NCBI GenBank assembly: GCA_016716425.1 | Contig: JADJWJ010000014.1 | Span: forward strand, 1 to 64,000 | Source: Betaproteobacteria bacterium | GTDB taxonomy: Bacteria; Pseudomonadota; Gammaproteobacteria; Burkholderiales; Casimicrobiaceae | Reading direction: 5' to 3' | DNA: 64,000 bases | Part shown: positions 55,100-63,444 of the stretch, piece by piece | Numbering within the stretch: position 1 is the stretch's first letter | Layout: every line of letters begins with the position of its first letter | Notes under the pieces: model-generated | Databases searched by the model: none | What the model saw: the letters and a program-made list of their open reading frames with translations, nothing else | Told to the model about the DNA's origin: nothing | Program-made: the position numbers and the translations under genes

Positions 55100-56908
55100 T
55101 CAGCGGCCGGCGCTGAGCTGCAGGTGCTCGACGACCGGCCCGAGTGCCAGCGCCGGCACGAACGTCAGGGCGCCGACGGTGAGGACGGTCGCGAGCAGGA
55201 CGACGACGAACAGCGGCGTGTGCGTCGGCAGCGTGCCCACGGACGGCGGAACGTGCCTGGCGGCGGCCAGCGCGCCGGCCAGTGCCAGCACCGGCACCGC
55301 GAGCCAGTAGCGGGCGAACAGCATCGCGAGACCAAGCGTCGTGTTGTAGAAGGGCGTGTTGGCCGACAGGCCGGCGAACGCGCTGCCGTTGTTGTTGCCG
55401 GCCGACGAAAACGCGTACAGGATCTCCGAGAAGCCGTGGCCCGCCGGGTTGGCGACGCCAGCCCTGCCCGAGTCGAGCAGCACGGCGAGGGCCGTGCCCC
55501 CGAGCACGACGAACGGCGGCACGAGAATGCCAATCGATGCCATCTTGATCTCGAACGCCTCGATCTTCTTGCCGAGGTACTCGGGCGTGCGGCCGACCAT
55601 CAGCCCGGCGATGAACACGGCGACGATCGCGAACACGATCATGCCGTACAGTCCCGAGCCGACGCCGCCGAAGATCACTTCACCGAGCTGCATCAGCCAC
55701 ATCGGGATCATGCCGGCCAGCGGCAGGAACGAGTCGTGCATGCTGTTGACCGACCCGTTGGACGCCGACGTGGTCGCGACCGCCCACAATGCGGAGTTGG
55801 CCACGCCGAAGCGGACCTCCTTGCCCTCCATGTTCCCGCCCGGGTTCGCGGCTGTCGCCGTCTGGTCGACGCCGAGACCGGCCAGCGCCGGGTTCCCCTG
55901 CGACTCGAGCGCGTACGTCGCCGCCAGCAGCACGACGAACGCGAACGTCATCGCAGCCAGCAGCGCCCAGCCCTGACGCGGGTCGCCGATCATCGTCCCG
56001 AACGTGCAGCAGAGCGCGGCAGGGATCAGCAGGATCGCGAGCACCTCCAGGAAGTTGGACAGAGGCGTCGGATTCTCGAACGGGTGCGCGGAGTTCACGT
56101 TGAAAAAACCACCGCCGTTCGTGCCGAGCTGCTTGATCGCGATCTGCGAGGCGGCCGGGCCGAGCGGCACCGTCTGCTCGGTCGCCGTCTTCCTCTCGGT
56201 GACGGCGTTCCCCTTCGCATCCCTGGCCGGTTGGCCGTCAGCGCCGGTCGCGGGCGCATCGTAGGTCACCGGCTGCACGAGCGTGACCGTCCCGTACGGC
56301 GCGAACGACTGGACGACGCCCTGGCTCGCCAGCGCCAGCGCAAGTGCCAGTGACAACGGCAGCAGGATGTAGACGGTCGAGCGGACGAGATCGCACCAGA
56401 AGTTGCCGATCGCGCCCGTCTGCCAGCGCGTGAAGCCGCGGATCAGCGCGACCAGCACCGCCATGCCCGTCGCGGCCGAGACGAAATTCTGCACGGCGAG
56501 ACCGAGCAACTGCGTCAGGTAGCTCATCGTGCTCTCGCCGCCATAGCCCTGCCAGTTCGTGTTGCTGGCAAAGCTCACGGCCGTGTTGAACGCCGAGTCG
56601 GCCGCGACACCAGCGAACGCCTGCGGGTTCAGCGGGAGCGCGAGCTGCAGCCGCTGCAGCGCGTACACGGCCAGCGCGCCCAGCAGGTTGAACCACAACA
56701 TGGCCAGTGCGTACTCGATCCAACCCATCTCGCGGGCGGGATCGACGCCCGCTGCGCGGTAGAGCATGCGCTCGAGCGGGCCGCCGAGGCGCTGCGCAAA
56801 CTTCGCGCGGCCCTCGTAGACGGCCGCCATGTAAGTGCCGAGCGGCCTTGCCAGCGCCAGCAGCACGACGACGTAGAGCGCGAGTTGCAGCCAGCCGAAC
56901 GCGTTCAT
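55100..56908 (-). CDS. kdpA: K+-transporting ATPase subunit A
   Basis: 602 residues with about ten transmembrane helices. KdpA is the channel-like potassium-binding subunit, related to Trk/Ktr channels. Selectivity-filter regions are seen: FNTAVSFASNTNWQGYGGES, IKQLGTNGGGFFNVNSAHPFENPT, NSALWAVATTSASNGSVNSM and SSAGNNNGSAFAGL. The ATG overlaps the kdpF stop (ATGA). kdpB follows 28 bp downstream. Confidence 0.97.
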   Translation of the reverse strand: MNAFGWLQLALYVVVLLALARPLGTYMAAVYEGRAKFAQRLGGPLERMLYRAAGVDPAREMGWIEYALAMLWFNLLGALAVYALQRLQLALPLNPQAFAGVAADSAFNTAVSFASNTNWQGYGGESTMSYLTQLLGLAVQNFVSAATGMAVLVALIRGFTRWQTGAIGNFWCDLVRSTVYILLPLSLALALALASQGVVQSFAPYGTVTLVQPVTYDAPATGADGQPARDAKGNAVTERKTATEQTVPLGPAASQIAIKQLGTNGGGFFNVNSAHPFENPTPLSNFLEVLAILLIPAALCCTFGTMIGDPRQGWALLAAMTFAFVVLLAATYALESQGNPALAGLGVDQTATAANPGGNMEGKEVRFGVANSALWAVATTSASNGSVNSMHDSFLPLAGMIPMWLMQLGEVIFGGVGSGLYGMIVFAIVAVFIAGLMVGRTPEYLGKKIEAFEIKMASIGILVPPFVVLGGTALAVLLDSGRAGVANPAGHGFSEILYAFSSAGNNNGSAFAGLSANTPFYNTTLGLAMLFARYWLAVPVLALAGALAAARHVPPSVGTLPTHTPLFVVVLLATVLTVGALTFVPALALGPVVEHLQLSAGR

Positions 56909-56997
56909 TCGAAGTGCTCCGGATGGAACAGCGCGACGATCAGGCAGACGAAGATGCCGAGCGCCGCCAGCGCGGCGAGGACGTGGACCCAGCTCAA
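56905..56997 (-). CDS. kdpF: Small Kdp subunit KdpF
   Basis: 30 residues from TTG 56997: a single hydrophobic helix (VLAALAALGIFVCLIVALFHPEHF). The end matches the ALxxPExF pattern of KdpF, the lipid-like stabilising peptide of the Kdp complex. Its stop overlaps the kdpA start and its start overlaps the stop of the 34-residue frame upstream, so all three are coupled. Confidence 0.85.
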   Translation of the reverse strand: MSWVHVLAALAALGIFVCLIVALFHPEHFE

Positions 56998-57098
56998 CGT
57001 TTGCCCCCCTTGTGCAGCAGGCGGCCGCAGAACCGCGCGAGCCCCACCGTGGCGGCAAAGAAGGCGACGATCACTGCGACGAAGACGATGTCCATCAT
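56994..57098 (-). CDS. 34-residue membrane peptide upstream of kdpF
   Basis: MMDIVFVAVIVAFFAATVGL, then ARFCGRLLHKGGKR: one transmembrane helix followed by a basic tail. It is first in the kdp operon and its TGA overlaps the kdpF TTG. I recall similar MD-hydrophobic-C peptides in front of kdpF in other bacteria, unnamed. It may be an extra small subunit or a translational starter for kdpF. The promoter lies about 70 bp upstream. Confidence 0.65.
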   Translation of the reverse strand: MMDIVFVAVIVAFFAATVGLARFCGRLLHKGGKR

Positions 57099-57164
57099 GG
57101 CGTTGCGCTCCGGTCGACTCCGGCTTCCTGACGAGACCAAGCATCGCGCGCCGCGCCGAAAGCC

Positions 57165-57204
57165 CGCATAGAGTCTGTGCGTGGCGATGTAAACCGCGCG
57201 TAAA
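57165..57204 (-). promoter_or_regulatory. kdp promoter with KdpE-like operator
   Basis: On the minus strand TTTACGCGCGGTTTACA (57204-57188) has two TTTA half-sites with the same spacing as the E. coli KdpE site TTTATACTTTTTTTACA. The second half, TTTACA, also serves as a good -35, followed after 17 bp by TATGCG (57170-57165) as a weak -10, fitting an activator-dependent promoter. Confidence 0.65.
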
Positions 57205-57289
57205 GACGCGTGCCGGCACTGCGGCGTGCGATTGCCGCAGGTGCAACTAGGCGGCGGCGCCCCTCCGGCGCCTGCGGATACCGGTGCCG

Positions 57290-57943
57290 CTACGGCCGTG
57301 CGAGCGCGACGACGCGGCCGCCGGCCGCCTGCGCGTCGGCGGCGTCGTGCGTGACGAGCAGCACCGGGAGCGCACGCTCGGCGGCGTGCGCGAACACGAA
57401 CCGCCGGAAGTCCTGCCGCAGCTGTGCGTCGAGCTTGTTGAACGGCTCGTCGAGCAACAGCGCCTGCGGCTCGGACAGCAGCGTGCGCATCAGCGCGACG
57501 CGCGCGCGCTGGCCCCCCGACAGCGTGGCCGGGTCGCGGTCGGCGAAGCCGGCGAGGTCGGCCTCCACGAGTGCCTGCGCGACCTGCGCGCGGCGCTTGC
57601 GGCGCTCGCGCACGCGCGGCGCCAGCGCGAACGCGAGGTTGTCGCCGACCGACAGGTGCGGGAACAGCAGGTCGTCCTGGAACAGGATGCCGATACGACG
57701 CGCTTCGGGCGGTAGGTCCGAAACGTCGCGCGCGCCGAGCGCCACGCGGCCGGTCGCGCGGAATGCGGGCTCGATCGTGCCCGCGACGAACGCGAGCAAC
57801 GTCGACTTGCCGCAACCCGATGGCCCCATGACGGTCACGCACTCGCCGGGAGCAATGTCGAGCGTCAACGGTGCGACCAGCTCCCGGCCGGCGAGCTCGA
57901 TGCGCACGGCGGACAGGCGCAGCGGCGCTGCGGCGGAGGTCAT
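57290..57943 (-). CDS. ynjD: ABC transporter ATP-binding protein, YnjD-like
   Basis: 217 residues. Walker A VMGPSGCGKSTLLAFVAG, Q-loop ILFQDDLLFPHL, signature LSGGQRARVALMRTLL, Walker B ALLLDEPFNKLD and switch His in LLVTHDAADA. It ends the operon ynjB-ynjC-ynjD and drives uptake through the fused permease upstream. The E. coli Ynj system is of unproven substrate. A repeat element of nearly 200 bp separates it from the permease gene. Confidence 0.85.
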   Translation of the reverse strand: MTSAAAPLRLSAVRIELAGRELVAPLTLDIAPGECVTVMGPSGCGKSTLLAFVAGTIEPAFRATGRVALGARDVSDLPPEARRIGILFQDDLLFPHLSVGDNLAFALAPRVRERRKRRAQVAQALVEADLAGFADRDPATLSGGQRARVALMRTLLSEPQALLLDEPFNKLDAQLRQDFRRFVFAHAAERALPVLLVTHDAADAQAAGGRVVALARP

Positions 57944-57977
57944 GCCGATGGTTCCACTGGCAATGCGTTCCGCGCGA

Positions 57978-58170
57978 GGCCCCGCACCCCAACCCTCTCC
58001 CCGCTTGCGGGGAGAGGGAGTGCTTCGGCGCGCGGCGTCGCCGATGCGCGCCCTCTCTCCGCGTCTGCGGGGGCGAGAGCGGGGTTTCGCCGAGCTTGCT
58101 CGGCGCCGCGCGAGCGCCCAGCGCCTGCAAGCGCTGGCGCGCCCTGCAAGGGAGGGCCGGGGTGCGGGGC
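57978..58170. repeat. CCCTCACCCC-family paired palindromic element
   Basis: The left end GCCCCGCACCCCAACCCTCT and the right end GGCCGGGGTGCGGGGC are inverted. Inner hairpins include CCCTCTCCCCGC/GCGGGGAGAGGG. It fills the ynjC-ynjD gap. Confidence 0.78.
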
Positions 58171-58178
58171 GGCCCCGT

Positions 58179-59894
58179 TCATCCGCGCCCTCCCAACCCG
58201 CGCCGGTGCGCGTACAGCAGCGCGGGAATCGCCACGGCCGCGACGTAGGCCAGCAGCGGGAACGCCGCCTGCGCCACCGCGTACGCGCCGATCACGCGCC
58301 GGTCAGCGCCGGCCGCGAGCGTCACCGCCTCGGTCGTCAGCGTCGCAACGCGGCCGTTGCCGGCGAACAGCGTGGCGAGGTACTGGCCGACGCTGACCGC
58401 GAACGCGACGGCGCAGGCGATCAGCACGGGCTTCAGCAGGATCGGCAGCTTGACCGCGAACAGCACGCGCGCCGGCGACGCACCGAGACTCGCCGCCGAG
58501 CGCGCGTAGCGGGGGTCGAACGAGCGCCACGGGTCGGCGAGCGAGAGGAACAGATACGGCAGCACGAACACGAGGTGCGCCCACACGACGGCGGCCAACG
58601 CACCGTCGAATCCGAGGCGCACGAGCAGGACCTGCGCGCCGAAGAGAAAGGCCACCTGCGGCACGAGCAGGGGCAGGTACAGGAGCCACAGCGCGCGCGG
58701 TCCGGCCCGGTGCCGGCTCCGGCTTTCGTTCTCGAGACATCCGATGACGAGGGCGAGCGCAATCGCCGTCGCGAGCACGCCGACGGCGAGCGTCGTGAGG
58801 GCCGGCCCCGCAAGCCCGTCGAGCCGGCGCATCCAGTTGGCGAGCGACCACGCCTGCGGCAGCGCGGCCGGGAAACGCCACTGCGCTGCGAACGACCACA
58901 GCACCATGCCGGCCAGCGCCGCCGCGGCCGCCGCGGACAGCGCGCAGAACCCGGCGGCCCCCGCCCGGGCGCCTGCCGCGAGCGCACCGTCGCGTGCGCC
59001 CTGCGCGATCCACCGCCGGCCGGCGCCGATGACGACGAGTTCGAGCCCGTACCACCCGGCGATCGCGGCGATGACGATCGCGAGCAGCAGCGTCGCCGCC
59101 GCCGCCGCCTGGAAGTAGAAGTCGATGTCGGCATCGGTGAACCAGCGTACGGCGAGCACCGCAAGCGTCGGCGGATTGGTCGGCCCCAGGATCAGCGCCA
59201 CGTCGACGACCGACAGCGAGAACGCGATCACCGCGTAGACCGGCAGGCGGATCTGCGGGTAGACCTGCGGCAGCACGACCTTGAGCCACGCCTGCGTCCG
59301 CGAGTAGCCGAGCGCACGCGCGACCACGACGTGCTCGCGTGCCGGAACCTGATTGAGCGCGCCGACGATCATCAGCACCAGGTAGGGCACCTCCTTCACC
59401 AGCAGCCCGAGCACCAGCGCGATGCCGGCCGGATCGCCGACGGTCGCCACGTCTGGCGGCAGCGTCCAGCCCGTCAGCCACGGCGAGCCCAGCCGCGCGA
59501 TCCATCCGGAAGGCGCCAGCAGGAACGCGAGCCCGATCGCCAGCGCCGAATGCGGCGTGGCCAGCACCGGTGCAAGCCGGGCCGAGAGGCGCTGCTGCCA
59601 CGGGCGGCCGTGCGCGTACGCGCACAGCGCCAGCGCGATGGCAACGGCGAGCAGCGGTGTCGCGATGCCGGTCGTGAGGGTGACGGCGACGCTGGACGCG
59701 AAGCCGGGGTAGGCGACCAGACGCCGGAAGCCGTCGAGACCGAGCGCATCGCCGCCGATCGCGGGCAGGTAGCCGAATGCCGGCAGCAGCGTACCGGCGA
59801 GGCCGGCCGCGATCGGCAGCAGGAACGCGCCGACGGTCAGCGCGGGGGCCGCGCGCAGCAGGCCGCCCGCCCCACGCCCCGCGCGCGCCGTCAC
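58179..59894 (-). CDS. ynjC: Fused two-domain ABC permease, YnjC-like
   Basis: 571 residues from GTG 59894, overlapping the ynjB stop (GTGA). There are about twelve transmembrane helices in two halves, each with a binding-protein-dependent transport motif (VVARALGYSRTQAWLKVVLPQVYP in the first, SAASLGASPARVLFAVKLPILLKP in the second). The two halves together form one full channel, as in E. coli YnjC. It works with the ynjB and ynjD products. Confidence 0.88.
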   Translation of the reverse strand: MTARAGRGAGGLLRAAPALTVGAFLLPIAAGLAGTLLPAFGYLPAIGGDALGLDGFRRLVAYPGFASSVAVTLTTGIATPLLAVAIALALCAYAHGRPWQQRLSARLAPVLATPHSALAIGLAFLLAPSGWIARLGSPWLTGWTLPPDVATVGDPAGIALVLGLLVKEVPYLVLMIVGALNQVPAREHVVVARALGYSRTQAWLKVVLPQVYPQIRLPVYAVIAFSLSVVDVALILGPTNPPTLAVLAVRWFTDADIDFYFQAAAAATLLLAIVIAAIAGWYGLELVVIGAGRRWIAQGARDGALAAGARAGAAGFCALSAAAAAALAGMVLWSFAAQWRFPAALPQAWSLANWMRRLDGLAGPALTTLAVGVLATAIALALVIGCLENESRSRHRAGPRALWLLYLPLLVPQVAFLFGAQVLLVRLGFDGALAAVVWAHLVFVLPYLFLSLADPWRSFDPRYARSAASLGASPARVLFAVKLPILLKPVLIACAVAFAVSVGQYLATLFAGNGRVATLTTEAVTLAAGADRRVIGAYAVAQAAFPLLAYVAAVAIPALLYAHRRGLGGRG

Positions 59895-61087
59895 TTCGTG
59901 TATCGCTTCTCCCACTCGCTCGCGATCCGCGTCATCCACGACGGATGCGGCTCGAGCAGCGTCGTGCCGAGCTCGGCGTTCGTCGGCAGCGCGGGCGAGC
60001 GCGGCAGCTCATCGAAGCGCCTGCGCTCGGCCGGCGTGAGCTTCGCCATGTCGAGCACGGTGAAGTTGCCCATCTGCCGGAAGTCCTGCGCGTGCGCCTG
60101 CGTGGCCGGCTCGAGCAGGAAGTCGGCGACGATCATCGCGCCCTCCTTGTTCGCCGCGTTGTACGGGATGGCGACGAAGCTCGTATTGCCGATCGTGCCC
60201 TTGGCAAACACGAACGTGCGCACGCTATCGGGCAGCAGGCCCGCGTCGATGGCGACCGCGGCTTCCGACGGATTGAACGAGATCATCATGTCGATTTCGC
60301 CGTCGTTGAGCAGCTGCCGCTGCGCCGGGCCGGTCTCCGGGAACTGCTGGCCGCGCCGCCACAATTGCGGGCGCAAAGCGTCGTACCACGCCCACAGCGG
60401 CGCGGTGACCGCCGCGAAATTGGCGTCGGTGGCGGGCTTCTGCAGCACCGCCGGGTCGGGCGCGAGCTCGTAGAGCGCCTGCTTGAGGAACGTCGCGCCG
60501 AGGAAGTTGCGCACCGACGGATGCGTCAGCCGGCCCGGATGCGCCTTTGCCCAGACCAGGAGCTCCGGCACCGAGCGCGGCGGATCCCGCACGCGCTTGC
60601 CGTCGTAGACGAACACGATCTGCGCACGGCGCCACGGCGATTCCATCCCGTCCACGGGAATCGTGAAGTCGACGACGTTCGACCGGATGTTCGTCGTGTC
60701 CACGCGCGCGTAGCCGGGCAGCGCGTGCGTGAACGGGCCGAACAGCAGCCGCTGCTCCTTGAGCGCGAGGAAGTTGGGCCCGTTGATCCACACGAGGTCG
60801 ACGGTCCCGCCGGCGTCGCGGCCGGCGGCCTTCTCGGCGACCACGCGCGTGACCGCCTCCGCCGTGTCCTTCAGCTTCACGTGGTTGACCTTGACGCCGT
60901 AGCGCCGCGCCACCTCGGCGCCGACCCACGCGATGAACGCGTTGGTCTTCTCGTCGCCGGCCCACGCATTGAAGTTGACGGTCTGGCCGCGCGCTTTCGC
61001 GACGACGTCCGGCCACTTGAGGTCCTGCGCGTACGCCGGGAGCAGAAGTGCAGCCGCTGCAGCGGCGAGGAGCGCGCGCAGCATCAT
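59891..61087 (-). CDS. ynjB: ABC transporter substrate-binding protein, YnjB-like
   Basis: 398 residues with signal peptide (LRALLAAAAAALLLPAYAQ). Typical YnjB features: VNFNAWAGDEKTNAFIAWVG, VDLVWINGPNFLALKEQ, PVDGMESPWRRAQIVFVYD, HPSVRNFLGATFLKQAL, GEIDMMISFNPSEAA. It should capture an unknown solute in the periplasm for the YnjCD importer. The ATG directly follows a hairpin (61088-61120), leaving no normal ribosome site. Confidence 0.9.
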   Translation of the reverse strand: MMLRALLAAAAAALLLPAYAQDLKWPDVVAKARGQTVNFNAWAGDEKTNAFIAWVGAEVARRYGVKVNHVKLKDTAEAVTRVVAEKAAGRDAGGTVDLVWINGPNFLALKEQRLLFGPFTHALPGYARVDTTNIRSNVVDFTIPVDGMESPWRRAQIVFVYDGKRVRDPPRSVPELLVWAKAHPGRLTHPSVRNFLGATFLKQALYELAPDPAVLQKPATDANFAAVTAPLWAWYDALRPQLWRRGQQFPETGPAQRQLLNDGEIDMMISFNPSEAAVAIDAGLLPDSVRTFVFAKGTIGNTSFVAIPYNAANKEGAMIVADFLLEPATQAHAQDFRQMGNFTVLDMAKLTPAERRRFDELPRSPALPTNAELGTTLLEPHPSWMTRIASEWEKRYTK

Positions 61088-61139
61088 GTCAGTCCCGAAG
61101 GGCCGTCCCGAGGGACTGACCTGCCCCCTCGGGGGGCAG
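61088..61139. repeat. Two adjacent hairpins before ynjB
   Basis: GTCAGTCCC (61088-61096) pairs with GGGACTGAC (61112-61120). Next to it CTGCCCCC pairs with GGGGGCAG (61121-61139). The first stem touches the ynjB start codon. The adjoining GCAGCGAGCGCAGCGAGCG is a sequence often repeated in Burkholderiales genomes. Confidence 0.7.
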
Positions 61140-61170
61140 CGAGCGCAGCGAGCGTGGGGGCCGTTCCATC

Positions 61171-62284
61171 CTAGCGCTCCCGCGGCGCGATGGCCACGAC
61201 GCGGCGCGGCGCCGCGGTGCCGTCCGCGAGACCCTTCGCGGCGCGCCGCCGCTGCCGTGCCTCATCCAGCACCGGGCCCAGCATCTGCTCGTGGAAGCGG
61301 TCGCACCCGATGCACAGGTTCGCGTAGCCGGCGCCGTCCGGCCGCTGCGTGCGCGAGTGCGCGAGGAAGTCCTGCTCGCTCCAGCCGGAGGCGATGCCCA
61401 TGCGCTCCGGATGGCCCATCGTGATCGCCTCGTATGCCGGCACGCCGGCGAGCGACTCGAGTATCTCGATCAGGTTGTCCTCGAGCAGGCTGCCGAGAGG
61501 AAGTTTCGTCTTGACGCAGCACGGGTAGACTGCGCCGTCGGGCTCGATCGACACCTCGGAGCCGTTGAACTCGTGGCGCAGGAAGTTCAAGCCTCCCGAC
61601 CAGCGGTTGCAGAAATTGTCGGCGAGCGTGGCCTTGCGACAGGTTGTTCTGCCACGCGCGGCCGCGCGGCCACAGCTTGCCGATCCAGGAGTCCGGCGTC
61701 GCGCCGAAGAAGCTGTACAGCGGTCCCGGCTCCTCGTGCCAGTTGCGCGTCGTGGCCGACAGTCCCGACTGGCGCATGCCGTGCCGCTCGAACAGCGCCG
61801 AGAGCTTGTCCATGAACGCCTGCTGCTTCGCGGGGCCTTCGAGGCCGACGTGGAAGTCGTCCACGCTCGCCACCGAGATCATCCAGACACCGCGCCGCAG
61901 CAGATCGGCGACGATCGCGTCGGTCAGGATGTCGCCGGTCGTCTGCACGACGACCTTGACGCCGCCCTGCGCGGCGTACTTTTCGCGCAGCGCATCGATG
62001 ACCTGGTACGTGACGCGCTCGCGCACCGGATCGAGCAGCGACTCGCCGCCCGACAGGATCACGCGTGCCGTCTTCTCGGGAAACGTGCCGTCGGGACGCG
62101 GATCGTCGAGGTCGCGGTAGGTCAGGCGCTCGGGCAGGTTCGCAACGATGCGCGGGAAGTTGCGCTCCGCCTCCTGCACGACCGCCTCCAGCTCACCGCG
62201 CACGTAGGGCCGGAAGCGGTCCTCGTAGCAGTGCCTGCACTTGCGGTGGCAGGCCCACGCCATGACGTAGTAGATCGATTCCAT
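61171..62284 (-). pseudogene. Radical SAM/SPASM-like protein, one-base frameshift
   Basis: Reading through one extra base near 61636 gives about 370 residues. The radical SAM cluster motif CHRKCRHCYE is at residues 12-21, with GGESLLDPVR as the SAM-binding GGE region. The C-terminal half has Cys suitable for an auxiliary cluster (YPCCVKTKLPLGSLLEDNL, NLCIGCDRFHEQM). Such proteins modify peptides or small molecules using SAM radicals. The extra base splits the gene into frames 61262-62284 and 61171-61590. As in kdpB, a sequencing error is possible. It precedes ynjBCD on the same strand and is likely in one operon. Confidence 0.85.
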
Positions 62285-62396
62285 GCGGGGGAAAGGGGCA
62301 CCGGCTTCGCGGATTATGCCGCAGCGGCTGCGTGCGGCACATTCGACGTCAGTCGCGCGAGGGCGCGCCCGACTTACATTCGCGCCGCAGGTGGCC

Positions 62397-62577
62397 GCCC
62401 CTCACCCCGGGCCTCTCCCCGCTGCGCAGGGCGAGGGGGCGCAACGGCCGCTGCCGGTGCGGACGTGCGCGCCGGCGGCAGGTCAGGCGCGTGCAACGCG
62501 CCGCACCGGAGCGTGCAGCCGGCCGCACGTTGGCCGCGCCCTCTCCCCGGAGCGGGGCGAGACCCGGGGTGAGGGGC
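62397..62577. repeat. CCCTCACCCC-family element with long inverted ends
   Basis: The left end GCCCCTCACCCCGGGCCTCT and the right end, read backwards, GCCCCTCACCCCGGGTCTCG match in 18 of the first 20 bases; similarity continues through CCCCGCT. The whole is about 180 bp and resembles a small non-autonomous mobile element. It lies between the divergently spaced radical-SAM start and the ChaN stop. Confidence 0.8.
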
Positions 62578-62585
62578 GGCGCGAC

Positions 62586-63434
62586 TCACTTCCGATATCG
62601 CTGGCGCAGTTCCTCGCACGGATCGGGCCGGTCGGCGCGAATGGTGACCACGAAGGCGTCGAAGTGCGACGCGGATTCGCCGACGCCGCCGTCTTCGTCG
62701 CGTTCGACGAGGCCGATGCTCACCGCCCGCGCACGCTCCTCGGGCGTCAGCCAGAACGGCACGCCGACGTCGACGCGCGCATGGCCGTTGCCGGTCAGCA
62801 GCACCACGCCGCGCGCGGCGTACGGGCGGATCGACTCCGCGAGCACGCGGTCGCGCGCGATCTGCGCGTTCGCCATGCCGGGCAGGGCATCGGCGGGCAG
62901 GAGGTCGCAGTGGCCCTTGGCGATCGCCTTCTCGTGCACGCGAACGAACGCGGTCGGAAGCTCCGGCAGCCCGGATGGCGCGCCAGTCAGCGCGAGCTTC
63001 ATCGCTTCCCCGCGCGACAGGTTGGCGGCGACGATCGGCAGGTCGTGGTCGAGCGCGAACTCGACGAAGGGCCGGTACAGCTCCCAGCGCCAGCTCGGCG
63101 CTCCCTTGCCCCGCGTGATCACGAAGTCGGCATCGCGCGGGCGCTCGCGCCTGGCGGCGTCGATCGCCTGCTGGTGCTCGCGGTCGAACTGCTCGAACGC
63201 CAGCGCCGGCCGCGCACCTCCCGCGATCAGCAGTTTCAGCGCCGCGAGCCGCAGCGCGTGCTGGGCGGCATTGTCGTGCACTTCGCCCAGCAGCACGAGC
63301 GGGCGGCCGCGCATCGCCTGCGCGAGCGCTTCGGCAGTGGCGGGAAGCTGCGCTGCGCACGCCCGCGCCGGCGTGAGCGCCGCGCAGAGCGCGAGCGCGG
63401 CAGTGGCGGCGGCGGCGCGAACCGGCGAGGCCAT
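62586..63434 (-). CDS. ChaN-like haem-binding exported protein
   Basis: 282 residues from ATG 63434. Signal VRAAAATAALALCAALTPARACA precedes motifs of the ChaN/DUF399 family: PLVLLGEVHDNAAQHALRLAAL, ALAFEQFDREHQQAID, NLSRGEAMKLAL, MANAQIARDRVLAESI, VVLLTGNGHARVDVGVPFWL. ChaN family members bind haem and are linked to iron handling. It lies 10 bp after the cytosine deaminase gene, so they may be co-transcribed. Confidence 0.88.
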   Translation of the reverse strand: MASPVRAAAATAALALCAALTPARACAAQLPATAEALAQAMRGRPLVLLGEVHDNAAQHALRLAALKLLIAGGARPALAFEQFDREHQQAIDAARRERPRDADFVITRGKGAPSWRWELYRPFVEFALDHDLPIVAANLSRGEAMKLALTGAPSGLPELPTAFVRVHEKAIAKGHCDLLPADALPGMANAQIARDRVLAESIRPYAARGVVLLTGNGHARVDVGVPFWLTPEERARAVSIGLVERDEDGGVGESASHFDAFVVTIRADRPDPCEELRQRYRK

Positions 63435-63444
63435 CGCAACGCTG

